Notes under the pieces: generated by a model
Seen by the model: the letters and a program-made list of their open reading frames with translations, nothing else
What the model was told of the DNA's origin: nothing
Database searches by the model: none
NCBI RefSeq assembly: GCF_934307085.1
Contig: NZ_CAKRCF010000061.1
Span: forward strand, 1 to 12,810
DNA: 12,810 nucleotides
Source: an uncultured Anaerobutyricum sp.
GTDB lineage: Bacteria > Bacillota > Clostridia > Lachnospirales > Lachnospiraceae
Direction: 5' to 3'
Program-made: the position numbers and the translations under genes
Part shown: one piece after another, positions 5,157-12,538 of the stretch
Position numbering within the stretch: the stretch's first letter is position 1
Layout of the letters: every line of letters starts with the position of its first letter

Positions 5157-6289
5157 TATTCTACAAGCTCTTTTAGTGCCTGTATCGCAGTTTCTACTTC
5201 TTCCATTGTATTAAACGAGGAAAAGCTGAAACGAACAGCACCCGTTTCTGTTGTGCCAAGTGCCTGATGCATTCTTGGGGCACAATGTGCGCCCGGGCGG
5301 GTGGCAATATCGTATTCCTGGGACAGCAAATCAGATACTGTTCCAGAGTCGTAACCTTCGATATTTAAAGAAAGAATAGCGGCTCTTTCTTTTGTATCAA
5401 AATCTCCGTAAATATGTATTTCGGGAATATTGCAAATTCCCTTATAAAAATGCCATAATAGCTCTTGTTCTTTTTTGGCAATGACAGGAATAGTAATAGT
5501 ATTAATGTAATTAATCGCAGCACAAAGTCCGGCAATACCGTGGCTGTTTAAAGTTCCTGCTTCTAACCGGGCAGGATAAGCCTGTGGCTGCTCTTTGTCA
5601 TAAGAATGGATGCCGGAACCGCCACGTTTAAATGGGCGAATTTCAACACCTTCATGGATGCATAAGCCCCCGGTTCCCTGTGGACCGAGTAGACCCTTAT
5701 GACCGGTAAAGCATAAAATATCAATATTCATATTTTCCATATTAATTTCTATACAGCCTGCACTTTGAGAAGCATCGACAATAAAAAGAAGATTGTGTGC
5801 TTTCGCAATATGACCAATTCTCTCAATATCTAAAACATTTCCGGTAAGATTGGAAGCATGTGTGCAGACAATTGCTTTTGTATTCGGTTTTATAGAACGT
5901 TTAAAATCATCATAATCGATACATCCCTTTTTATTGGCAGAAAGGAAAGTAAGGGATGCTCCCTGTTCTTCCAGATGATATAAGGGACGTAGTACAGAAT
6001 TATGTTCTAAATCTGTCGATATGATATGGTCCCCTTTTCCAAGTGTACCGCAGATAGCGATGTTTAATGCTTCAGTAGAATTCGATGTGAAAATCACATG
6101 ATCAGCCCTGGAGCAATGGAAAAAATCAGCAATCTTTTTTCTTGTTTCGTAAACAGTGCGGGAAGCGGCAAGAGAGCCAGTATGTGTACCGCGTGAAGCA
6201 TTGCCAGAAGTTGTCATGGCGTGTACAACTGCTTCAATAACTTCGTGTGGTTTATGCAGTGTGGTAGCTGCGTTATCAAAATAAATCAT
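5156..6289 (-). CDS. Cysteine desulfurase-like class V aminotransferase
   Basis: This 377-residue PLP enzyme has FDNAATT at the N-terminus and THASNLTGNV (143-152). The Asp-containing VDASQSAG (171-178) is present, and the PLP-binding Lys198 lies in FTGHKGLLGPQG. The catalytic-loop cysteine Cys336 lies in RPGAHCAPRMHQ. Such enzymes move sulfur from cysteine, or selenium from selenocysteine, onto Cys336 as a persulfide or perselenide. It looks like the subfamily found beside selD in selenium-linked loci of Enterococcus and clostridia (the EF2568-type family) rather than housekeeping IscS or SufS, because it is short and lies with SelD, YedF and DUF3343. Here it probably supplies Se or S to the carriers or to cluster assembly. 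Its start follows TGAGGA at short spacing and lies 56 nt after the activator gene. Confidence 0.9.
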   Translation of the reverse strand: MIYFDNAATTLHKPHEVIEAVVHAMTTSGNASRGTHTGSLAASRTVYETRKKIADFFHCSRADHVIFTSNSTEALNIAICGTLGKGDHIISTDLEHNSVLRPLYHLEEQGASLTFLSANKKGCIDYDDFKRSIKPNTKAIVCTHASNLTGNVLDIERIGHIAKAHNLLFIVDASQSAGCIEINMENMNIDILCFTGHKGLLGPQGTGGLCIHEGVEIRPFKRGGSGIHSYDKEQPQAYPARLEAGTLNSHGIAGLCAAINYINTITIPVIAKKEQELLWHFYKGICNIPEIHIYGDFDTKERAAILSLNIEGYDSGTVSDLLSQEYDIATRPGAHCAPRMHQALGTTETGAVRFSFSSFNTMEEVETAIQALKELVE

Positions 6290-6345
6290 AATATCCTCAT
6301 TGTAAATTGTAATCAGGTTGTGATTGGATTCTCATAGATTGTAAT

Positions 6346-7119
6346 TCAGATAGTGGTAGCAGAAAGTGCTGCACCAATTGCTCCTGCATAGCGACCGTCA
6401 GTATCGGTTAATACATCTGTTTTTAAAGCTTCTCCGAGCGATTTCTTAAGATAAGAGTAATCGCATAGTCCACCAGTAAGGCAGATACAATCTTCCTGTC
6501 CGTTTATAAGTCTCGCTGCCTGTGATACAACTTTTTGTACAATGGAGTCGATAACAGCGAAAGCGATGTTTTCTCTGGATTCTCCACGTCCGATTAAACT
6601 AATTACCTCAGATTCTGCAAACACAGTACACATGGAACTGATGGAGATTCCCCCACCTTTGGTGGCAAGTTCACATAGATTCTTAGGTGTGAGAGAGAGG
6701 GTATTTGCCATAACTTCAAGGAATCGGCCTGTTCCGGCGGAACATTTATCGTTCATGAGGAAGTCGGTGACCATACCGTTTTCAATGCGGATGATTTTCG
6801 TATCCTGTCCCCCGATGTCAATGAGGAGCATATTTTCATTTTTATGAATATAGCAGGCTCCTTTTGCATGGCAGGTAATTTCTGTGACGCATCTTGTAGC
6901 GTAAGGGACGGATACACGTCCATATCCGGTTGCGACAACAACGGATTCTTCGGGAAGAATGCCCTTTTCTCTAAGTAGCTCTTGTATTTGATTTGCAGTA
7001 TCTACACTGCTCCAGCCAGTTGGCTGTAAAAAACGGTGGAGAATCTCTTTTTCATGATTCATGACAACTGTTTTCGCACAGGTAGAACCAATATCAATAC
7101 CAATAAAATATTTGTTCAT
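6346..7119 (-). CDS. BadF/HgdC-type ATPase, activator of the HgdB-like protein
   Basis: This 257-residue ASKHA-fold ATPase has the phosphate loops FIGIDIGSTCAKTVV (5-19) and LIDIGGQDTK (99-108), and the adenosine motif LTGGLCDY. The two cysteines that bind one [4Fe-4S] cluster between two subunits are present: Cys126 in NDKCSAGTGRFLE and Cys164 in SSMCTVFAESE. Members of this family use ATP hydrolysis to drive one electron to very low potential and transfer it to an HgdB-type partner. The obvious partner is the gene ending at 3670, making this the reductase of a double-cubane-type pair. The length is normal and nothing is broken. It lies between the second DUF3343 gene and the desulfurase, with short gaps on both sides, so the four are probably co-transcribed. 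The ATG at 7119 has a weak AGGAT ribosome binding site. Confidence 0.92.
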   Translation of the reverse strand: MNKYFIGIDIGSTCAKTVVMNHEKEILHRFLQPTGWSSVDTANQIQELLREKGILPEESVVVATGYGRVSVPYATRCVTEITCHAKGACYIHKNENMLLIDIGGQDTKIIRIENGMVTDFLMNDKCSAGTGRFLEVMANTLSLTPKNLCELATKGGGISISSMCTVFAESEVISLIGRGESRENIAFAVIDSIVQKVVSQAARLINGQEDCICLTGGLCDYSYLKKSLGEALKTDVLTDTDGRYAGAIGAALSATTI

Positions 7120-7161
7120 AATAAGTATCCTGAATATTTTTTTCTTTTAAATGCTAATAAA

Positions 7162-7401
7162 TTAAATTTCTAAAATATGTGTAGAAGCCCACTCGATGCC
7201 TTCTTTTGTGAGTGCTTCTATTAAAATAGTTTCATCTTCTGGGGCAGCTTTCCAGGCAAAGCCACAGCCGGCGGTAATTTCGCGTGGGACAGGAATTAAT
7301 CGTCCGGGAAGACCATTTTTTGTACAGAATTTATCGGTTGCCATTGCCTGTGTGGTTGCGTCAAATGCGATGATGAATGCAGGCTTTTTCTTTCTAAGCA
7401 T
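7162..7401 (-). CDS. DUF3343 (Se/S carrier-like) protein, paralog 2
   Basis: This 79-residue protein has the compact DUF3343 layout: a beta strand (AFIIAFDATTQAMATDKFC), then GRLIPVPREITAGCGFAWKA (33-52) and a C-terminal helix-strand. Cys46 in AGCGFAW is the conserved family cysteine and presumed carrier; Cys26 is a second one. It is the more canonical of the two DUF3343 copies here, and the two share only the PxPR...CG core, so they are not a recent duplication. It starts 16 nt after the yedF stop with AAGGAG at good spacing, which places it firmly in the operon. PF11823 members recur next to selD and yedF, which is why it is called Se/S carrier-like. No biochemical role is visible from the sequence alone. 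Confidence 0.88.
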   Translation of the reverse strand: MLRKKKPAFIIAFDATTQAMATDKFCTKNGLPGRLIPVPREITAGCGFAWKAAPEDETILIEALTKEGIEWASTHILEI

Positions 7402-7417
7402 AGGTAAACTCCTTTAT

Positions 7418-8050
7418 TTAAGGCTGCACGATCAAGTCGGCCTGTGTCATTTTTTCTGCAATCACATACATATTTGTCACTTCGCCAACCTGTAATTTAT
7501 CTGCAATGCCATAAAAGTTTAAACAGGTTCCGCAGGTGAGGATTTCAACACCCTGGGCTTCTAAAGATTTTAAATCTTCAATAGAGGCAGAGTCCTCGCA
7601 AGTGATATATGCACCACTATTATAAAAAAGGATAGTAGAAGGAAGAGTATCTTGCTGGCTTAAGGCATAGATAAATCCTTTTAATAAAGCTTTTCCAAGT
7701 TCTTCTTCGCCATTTCCCATCTGATTTGAGCGGATAACTACGACCGTATTTTTTTTATTTAACGGAGTAATCGGACAGCTTTCTTCTTCTGTTGTTGCCA
7801 CAGCATTATTAGCGGCAATCTGTGCAGCTTCTGCATTTATAGTCATTGTAACTTTAAATTCATTATCGGCAACTTTTTCAGAATGTACATCGTATCCTTT
7901 TTGGTTTGCCATCTTTGTAAGGTTCTGTACGGCAATTTCATTATCAACAAGTGTCTCAACGCTACCTCCACCTTGTAATTCACGAATAGCATTCTTGGTT
8001 TTTACTACAGGAATTGGGCAGGCATCGCCTATTGCATTTACTTTAATCAT
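7418..8050 (-). CDS. yedF: Selenium metabolism protein YedF (TusA-DsrE fusion)
   Basis: This 210-residue protein has an N-terminal TusA/SirA-type sulfur-carrier domain with the CPIP motif (ACPIPVVKTK, Cys11). A linker (about 75-100) leads to a DsrE-like C-terminal domain (TVVVIRSNQMGNGEEELGKALLKGF) ending with LTCGTCLNFYG (Cys173, Cys176). This two-domain layout and length fit the YedF family that accompanies SelD in bacteria using selenium. The TusA cysteine usually carries a persulfide, so a selenium-carrying role is plausible but inferred. The CGTC pair suggests a redox or second carrier site. Both positions are plain cysteine, with no in-frame UGA. The ATG at 8050 is chosen because GGAGG lies 7-8 nt upstream; a longer open frame to 8119 has no ribosome binding site and adds a tail foreign to the family. 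Confidence 0.92.
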   Translation of the reverse strand: MIKVNAIGDACPIPVVKTKNAIRELQGGGSVETLVDNEIAVQNLTKMANQKGYDVHSEKVADNEFKVTMTINAEAAQIAANNAVATTEEESCPITPLNKKNTVVVIRSNQMGNGEEELGKALLKGFIYALSQQDTLPSTILFYNSGAYITCEDSASIEDLKSLEAQGVEILTCGTCLNFYGIADKLQVGEVTNMYVIAEKMTQADLIVQP

Positions 8051-8076
8051 GATTGTTCCTCCATTTTGTATATTTA

Positions 8077-8146
8077 AAGAATGACTTGGCATTCTTATTG
8101 AGAGATGTGCATCATGCAATGAATGATATACTTTTACTGCACATCT
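8077..8146 (-). other. Tandem hairpins in the yedF leader
   Basis: In the selD-yedF gap, TGCACATCT (8138-8146) pairs with AGATGTGCA (8103-8111) across a 26-nt loop. AAGAATG (8077-8083) pairs with CATTCTT (8090-8096) across a 6-nt loop. Both precede the yedF ribosome binding site on the - strand, the second ending 26 nt before the ATG. Neither is followed by a T run, so they are not clear terminators. They may protect the mRNA 5' end or regulate expression of the genes after selD. Confidence 0.55.
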
Positions 8147-8240
8147 GATATATTCTATGAATCCTCTAGTATTTATTTTGTAAGAAAGATTCTCAGAGTA
8201 GATTGTGTATTTTTTTGAATTCTAAATATGTAACGTCTAT

Positions 8241-9269
8241 TTAATTTGTGACTAAAATTTCCGGTTCTGTTTTTGCTAAAACTTCTCCAACGATTTCCGC
8301 TGGTAATCCGGCCTCTTTTAACTTTGTGAGAAGAGCGGGTGCGTCATTTTTTGAAAGAGAAATGAGCAGACCGCCGGATGTCTGTGGGTCAAAAAGAATC
8401 TCTTCCATAGCAAATGAAACATCTTTAAACTGGACAAATGGCCCAGTAAAGTTACGGTTTCTCTGTCCAGCGGCGGTTAAAAGAAATTCATCAGCATGTT
8501 GCAATGCTTCTTCAAAAATAGGAACCTGTCCGGCATAAATATGACAGGAAAGTTGTCCATCCATCATTTCATGAAGGTGACCTAGAAAACTAAAACCAGT
8601 AACATCTGTGCAGGCATGAATTTCGAAATTCCTGCAACACTCTGCGGCGTACTTGTTCAAGGTTGTCATGGAGTCTGTTACGGCTTTCATTGCCTCAGAA
8701 GAGGCCTCGCCAACTCGGTTAGCTGTACAGATAATGCCGACACCAAGACGCTTCGTAAGAATTAGTGCATCGTCAGGTTTTGCCCCATTATTCGTATAGA
8801 TTTTATTTGGATTCACAAGACCAGTAACCGATAAGCCATATTTTACATCGGAATCAGCGATAGAATGGCCACCTGCCAGTATTCCCCCTGCTTCAATAAC
8901 CTTTTCAGCACCACCACGCATAATTTCACCTAAAATGTTCAAATCCATTTTTTCAGGAAAACAGACAATATTTAAGGCGGTCTTTACTTCACCGCCCATT
9001 GCGTAAATATCACTTAATGCATTCGTCGCAGCGATTTTCCCAAATGTGTAAGGGTCATCGACCATCGGTGGAAAGAAATCGAGGGTTTGTACAAAAGCAA
9101 TATCATCGGAAACTTTATACACAGCGGCATCGTCTTTACTGTCATAACCGACAAGAAGATTCTCATCTTCCGCTCCCTGCGGCAGCTTCGATAATACACG
9201 ACTTAAAATACCGGCACCAAGTTTAGCGGTACATCCTCCTCCCTTGCAAAATAGTTTTTCTTTTTCCAT
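8241..9269 (-). CDS. selD: Selenophosphate synthetase (selenide, water dikinase)
   Basis: SelD makes selenophosphate from selenide and ATP, releasing AMP and phosphate. The 342-residue protein has the Gly-rich active-site segment [11 protein letters not shown], in which Cys13 and Lys16 align with the catalytic Cys17 and Lys20 of the E. coli enzyme. It also has the AIRS-type nucleotide and metal motif [27 protein letters not shown] (61-87, split here by domain) and the C-terminal signature [12 protein letters not shown]. The active residue is cysteine, not selenocysteine. The ATG at 9269 is preferred because AAAGGAGG lies 9 nt upstream; the in-frame TTG at 9278 directly touches the ribosome binding site. 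It is the first gene of the leftward operon, divergent from the LysR gene. No selA, selB or selC is in the window, so its product may serve another use here. Confidence 0.96.
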   Translation of the reverse strand: MEKEKLFCKGGGCTAKLGAGILSRVLSKLPQGAEDENLLVGYDSKDDAAVYKVSDDIAFVQTLDFFPPMVDDPYTFGKIAATNALSDIYAMGGEVKTALNIVCFPEKMDLNILGEIMRGGAEKVIEAGGILAGGHSIADSDVKYGLSVTGLVNPNKIYTNNGAKPDDALILTKRLGVGIICTANRVGEASSEAMKAVTDSMTTLNKYAAECCRNFEIHACTDVTGFSFLGHLHEMMDGQLSCHIYAGQVPIFEEALQHADEFLLTAAGQRNRNFTGPFVQFKDVSFAMEEILFDPQTSGGLLISLSKNDAPALLTKLKEAGLPAEIVGEVLAKTEPEILVTN

Positions 9270-9611
9270 AATAGGCAACCTCCTTTTATGTGGGATGTAC
9301 TCTCAGTGCTTTTTATGTATGTGTTTGTTACCACTGAAAAATACTTTTATGGTTCCTCTTCAATGTAATTCAGAACTTTTCATACATTTACTTTTGTAAC
9401 CGATTTTGCGAGTACATTTGGGGTAGATTTTCCCAACATAATGTAATTTATTCTAAAATTAGTTTAATAGATATTGTACAGAAAGTAAAGTTCATTATTT
9501 CGATAATGTAGATAGGATTATTGATAAAAACGATAGATATGGTAAAATGTATTTATTCTGGAGTGTTTTCGACCAGAGTATTTTAAACTTACCGGAAAGG
9601 AAAGTGAGAAA
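9270..9611. promoter_or_regulatory. Divergent selD/lysR control region
   Basis: This 342-nt gap separates the selD operon from the divergent LysR gene, the usual site for LysR binding. For lysR a good promoter is visible: TTGATA (9521-9526), 16 nt, TAAAAT (9543-9548). A dyad CATTAT-TTCG-ATAATG (9493-9508) lies just upstream of it and could be an operator. ATGTACTC (9295-9302) and its reverse complement (9410-9417) frame the selD leader side. I could not find a convincing promoter for selD, which may need activation by the regulator. Confidence 0.55.
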
Positions 9612-10523
9612 ATGGATATACATCAATTGCAGATTTTTGCAAATGTTGCAGAATGTAAAGGTTTTTTGGCAGCATCGAAGAAAATGCATCTCTCGCAATC
9701 TACAGTCAGTACACATGTGTCAGCCTTAGAGCATGAGCTTGGGAAAAAGCTGATTCGACGTACAGCAAGAAATTTTGAATTGACAGAAGATGGGGTAAAA
9801 CTTTATAAGTATGCAGTAGACATTTTACTTTTACATCGGAAAGCAATAATGGAAGTTGGGGGGAATGGAAGTGAGTTTCTTCGAATTGGGACATCTTCTG
9901 TTCCGGCACAGTGGTTTGTTCCTACAGTATTGAGTGGATTTTTAAAGAAAAATGTAAATACGCAGGTGGAAATGACGAGTGCGGATAGTTTAGATATTAT
10001 TCGTCGGGTAAAAGAGGGAAGTCTCGATATTGGATTTGTTGGAACGAAGGTAGAAAAACAGTGCAAGTATATTCCTCTTGTGAATGATCATCTGGTTTTG
10101 GCTGCCCCGAATACAAAGAAATATCAAAAGATTTTTGCAGGAGAGAGTGGTTCAGGAGAAAGTGATTTAAGAAAGATTTTAGAGTCTCCGTTTTTGGCGA
10201 GAAGACAGTATTCCGGAACTATGAAAGAGGCATTGGGGAGTTTGGAGTATTTTGGCATAAAGGAAGAGGACTTAAATATCGTTGCCACCTTTGATAGTGC
10301 AGAGATGTTAAGAGATTGTGTAGAAGCAGGAATGGGAATTTCTATTCTGTCGTATGAGATGATAAAAGAATTGCATGAACGGGGGAAAATATTGATTTAT
10401 AAATTACCGGAAAAGGAATTTGCCAGAGAACTATATCTTATCTATAAAAATGAATCTTTTCTTCCAGAAATAGTGAAAAAGTTTATTCATTATACAGAGA
10501 AGTATTTTAAAAAAGAATTTTAA
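9612..10523 (+). CDS. LysR-family regulator of selenium metabolism genes
   Basis: This 303-residue LysR-type regulator has an N-terminal winged helix-turn-helix (MDIHQLQIFANVAECKGF, then AASKKMHLSQSTVSTHVSALE near 20-40, then GKKLIRRTARNFELTEDG). A linker and a substrate-binding effector domain (about 88-300, with LRIGTSSVPAQWFVP and GSLDIGFVGTK) follow. It resembles the LysR group associated with selD loci in Firmicutes (the selenium metabolism-associated LysR model). It probably controls the divergent selD operon and itself, possibly in response to a selenium or sulfur compound; the ligand is unknown. The SVPAQWFVP motif after the linker fits this group. The start follows AAGGAAAGTGAG at 9598-9609, and a sigma-A-type promoter lies at 9521-9548. 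It is complete, with normal length. Confidence 0.88.
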   Translation: MDIHQLQIFANVAECKGFLAASKKMHLSQSTVSTHVSALEHELGKKLIRRTARNFELTEDGVKLYKYAVDILLLHRKAIMEVGGNGSEFLRIGTSSVPAQWFVPTVLSGFLKKNVNTQVEMTSADSLDIIRRVKEGSLDIGFVGTKVEKQCKYIPLVNDHLVLAAPNTKKYQKIFAGESGSGESDLRKILESPFLARRQYSGTMKEALGSLEYFGIKEEDLNIVATFDSAEMLRDCVEAGMGISILSYEMIKELHERGKILIYKLPEKEFARELYLIYKNESFLPEIVKKFIHYTEKYFKKEF

Positions 10524-10547
10524 GGAGATATATGTAACTTATTAACG

Positions 10548-10586
10548 GTTCAACAAAATCAGTATAATCAAGAATTTTTGTTGAAC
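10548..10586 (+). promoter_or_regulatory. Inverted repeat enclosing a TATAAT box before the response regulator
   Basis: GTTCAACAAAA (10548-10558) is perfectly complementary to 10576-10586, with a 17-nt centre that contains a perfect TATAAT (10563-10568). A weak -35 (TTATTA, 10539-10544) lies 18 nt upstream of it. The arms could be a binding site for the response regulator encoded from 10614 overlapping its own promoter, or, less likely, an RNA hairpin ending the lysR transcript, because no T run follows the right arm. Confidence 0.6.
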
Positions 10587-10613
10587 ATGCACTAAAAGGA
10601 ATAGGGAGGAAAA

Positions 10614-11288
10614 ATGTACCGAATTTTAATTGTCGAAGATGATTCTACGATTGCTTCGAATGTGGCGGCACATCTGGAGCGGTGGGATTATGAGACCAAA
10701 CAGATAGAAGATTTTAAATGTGTGATGGAAGCATTTCAGCAGTTTGATCCGCAGCTTGTTATTTTAGATATTGGTTTGCCGTTCTATAACGGATTTTACT
10801 GGTGTCAGGAAATCCGGAAAATATCGAGTGTTCCAATTCTGTTTTTATCCTCTATGAATGATAATATGAACATAGTGATGGCAATGAATATGGGTGGCGA
10901 TGAATTCATAGAGAAGCCATTTGATCTAAATGTACTTATAGCAAAGGTACAGGCATTACTACGCCGTGCCTACTCCTTTCAAGGAAATGTCAATGTGTTA
11001 GAGCATGAAGGCATGCTCCTTAATTTAAATGACGCTTCTCTTTCTTATAAGGGGGAGAAAATATCTCTTACTAAAAATGAATTTCGTATTTTGCAGATGC
11101 TTATGGAAAATTCAGGAAAGATTATAGCACGAGATGATATTATCGCAAGGCTGTGGGAGAGTGACGAATTTATTGATGATAATACACTGACAGTTAATGT
11201 GGCAAGACTTCGCAAAAAGTTAGAGAACGCGGGTATGGAAGGAAGGATAAAGACGAAGAAGGGGATTGGATATTATCTGGATAAATAG
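10614..11288 (+). CDS. BceR-like response regulator (OmpR family)
   Basis: This 224-residue two-domain regulator has a receiver domain (1-115) with acidic residues Glu8, Asp9 and Asp10. The phospho-acceptor is Asp52 (VILDIGLPFYNGFYWCQEIR), with switch Ser79/Ser80 and Lys101 in IEKPFDL. An OmpR/PhoB winged helix occupies about 125-222 (SLTKNEFRILQMLMENSGKI, then DDNTLTVNVARLRKKL). The LPFYNGFYWCQEIRK and VMAMNMGGDEFIEKPF stretches are characteristic of BceR-type regulators of peptide-antibiotic detoxification modules. It is expected to be phosphorylated by the kinase at 11402 and to activate the ABC transporter genes beginning at 12539. The start has GGGAGG at 10603-10608. The upstream inverted repeat around TATAAT suggests self-regulation. 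Confidence 0.92.
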   Translation: MYRILIVEDDSTIASNVAAHLERWDYETKQIEDFKCVMEAFQQFDPQLVILDIGLPFYNGFYWCQEIRKISSVPILFLSSMNDNMNIVMAMNMGGDEFIEKPFDLNVLIAKVQALLRRAYSFQGNVNVLEHEGMLLNLNDASLSYKGEKISLTKNEFRILQMLMENSGKIIARDDIIARLWESDEFIDDNTLTVNVARLRKKLENAGMEGRIKTKKGIGYYLDK

Positions 11289-11401
11289 ATAAGGTTGGAT
11301 ATGATTAAGATGGGGAATGAATGAAACACAGAGTATGATTTAAGCATAAAAGTTTATATACTAAATAAAAATAATGTAATAAATAAAGGGAAGAAGGAGA
11401 A

Positions 11402-12415
11402 ATGATCAAAGAAAGTATTTTTTCATTTTTGAAAATCCGCAAAGTGCCAATTATTATATTTACAGGAATTGTTGTGATATTTGGAATACTCTTTTATTTA
11501 TATGATATTCCTTTTGATGCGATTATCTATGGATGCGAATTGTCTTTTGTGTGGTGTGCAGTATGTCTGCTTATTGATTGTTATAAATATTATAAACGGC
11601 ATAAGTTATTATATATAAACAGGGAGCAGTTTTTTGACGATATAGAACAACTTCCAGAATATATGGATGTGATTGAATGTGATTATCAGGAACTTGCAAA
11701 GGAATTATATCAGGCAAAGCAGGAGCTTATTTCTAAGAATCGAATTGCAAAAAAAGAGCTGCTTGATTATTATGGCATATGGGTTCATCAGATCAAAACC
11801 CCGATTGCAGCACTGGATATTTTATTGCAGAATACCGAACGAATGTTATATCAGCTTGATGAGGAAGAGATGATGCAGAAGGCAATATCTGTTTCTGATA
11901 TGAAGATGGAACTTTTCAAGATTGAACAATATGTAGAGATGGCACTAAATTATCTTCGGGTAGAAGATATATCTTCTGATTTAATGTTTAAAAAGCATGA
12001 ACTAGATGATATGGTGTGTCAGGTCATCCGAAAGTATGCAAAGATTTTCATATCTAAAAAGATAAAAATGGATTTCATACCGACAAAAGCCTGTATAGTA
12101 ACAGATGAAAAATGGTTTATTTTTGTACTCGAGCAGATCATATCGAATGCCTTGAAATATACAAAGAAGGGACAGATTTCTATTTATATGAAAGAAAAAT
12201 CTCTTGTAATCGAAGATACAGGAATCGGAATTCCGGCAGAAGATCTTCCGCGAATTTTTGAAAAAGGCTTTACCGGATATAATGGCAGAGAGAACAAGAA
12301 GTCTACCGGAATCGGTCTGTATTTATGTAAAAATATTATGGATAAATTGCAGTGGAATATTACAGTAGATTCAGAGGTGGGAAGCGGAACAAAGATATAT
12401 CTTACAAAAATGTAA
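11402..12415 (+). CDS. BceS-like intramembrane-sensing histidine kinase
   Basis: This 337-residue kinase has two closely spaced N-terminal membrane spans (about 15-33 and 38-60) with almost no external loop. This is typical of kinases that sense through a partner ABC transporter rather than by binding a ligand themselves. The phospho-acceptor His129 lies in GIWVHQIKTPIAAL. The ATP-binding domain has the N box EQIISNALKYTKKG (Asn249), the G1 box EDTGIGIP (271-278), the F box RIFEKGF and the G2 box STGIGLYL. It follows the response regulator after 113 nt and has AAGAAGGAGAA directly before the ATG. It probably works with that regulator and the transporter starting at 12539 as a Bce-type module responding to envelope-active peptides. 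The particular drug cannot be told from sequence. Confidence 0.92.
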   Translation: MIKESIFSFLKIRKVPIIIFTGIVVIFGILFYLYDIPFDAIIYGCELSFVWCAVCLLIDCYKYYKRHKLLYINREQFFDDIEQLPEYMDVIECDYQELAKELYQAKQELISKNRIAKKELLDYYGIWVHQIKTPIAALDILLQNTERMLYQLDEEEMMQKAISVSDMKMELFKIEQYVEMALNYLRVEDISSDLMFKKHELDDMVCQVIRKYAKIFISKKIKMDFIPTKACIVTDEKWFIFVLEQIISNALKYTKKGQISIYMKEKSLVIEDTGIGIPAEDLPRIFEKGFTGYNGRENKKSTGIGLYLCKNIMDKLQWNITVDSEVGSGTKIYLTKM

Positions 12416-12424
12416 GGTAAGAAC

Positions 12425-12469
12425 AGAAAGTGTTAGGTACTTCGATGGAAGCAGCTGCACTTTCTTTTT
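12425..12469 (+). terminator. Possible weak terminator or attenuator between kinase and ABC genes
   Basis: AGAAAGTG (12425-12432) pairs with CACTTTCT (12458-12465), with a 25-nt loop and TTTTT at 12465-12469. The 8-bp AT-rich stem and large loop make it weaker than the two terminators in the left part of the window. A second small hairpin, TAGAGC (12488-12493) with GCTCTA (12507-12512), follows. They may reduce read-through from the kinase into the transporter genes. Confidence 0.4.
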
Positions 12470-12538
12470 ATAATAAACCTGTAAGCTTAGAGCATTTTTC
12501 AAACACGCTCTAGAGAAGAAGAAAGGCAGGGAATTATA

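Noticed and set aside
8241..9269. Selenocysteine in SelD, YedF or the HgdB-like protein
   Set aside because: The key positions are ordinary cysteine codons and none of these frames needs read-through of a UGA, so no selenoprotein is encoded here.
9270..9278. TTG at 9278 as the selD start
   Set aside because: It lies immediately against the AAAGGAGG ribosome binding site, whereas ATG at 9269 has the usual spacing.
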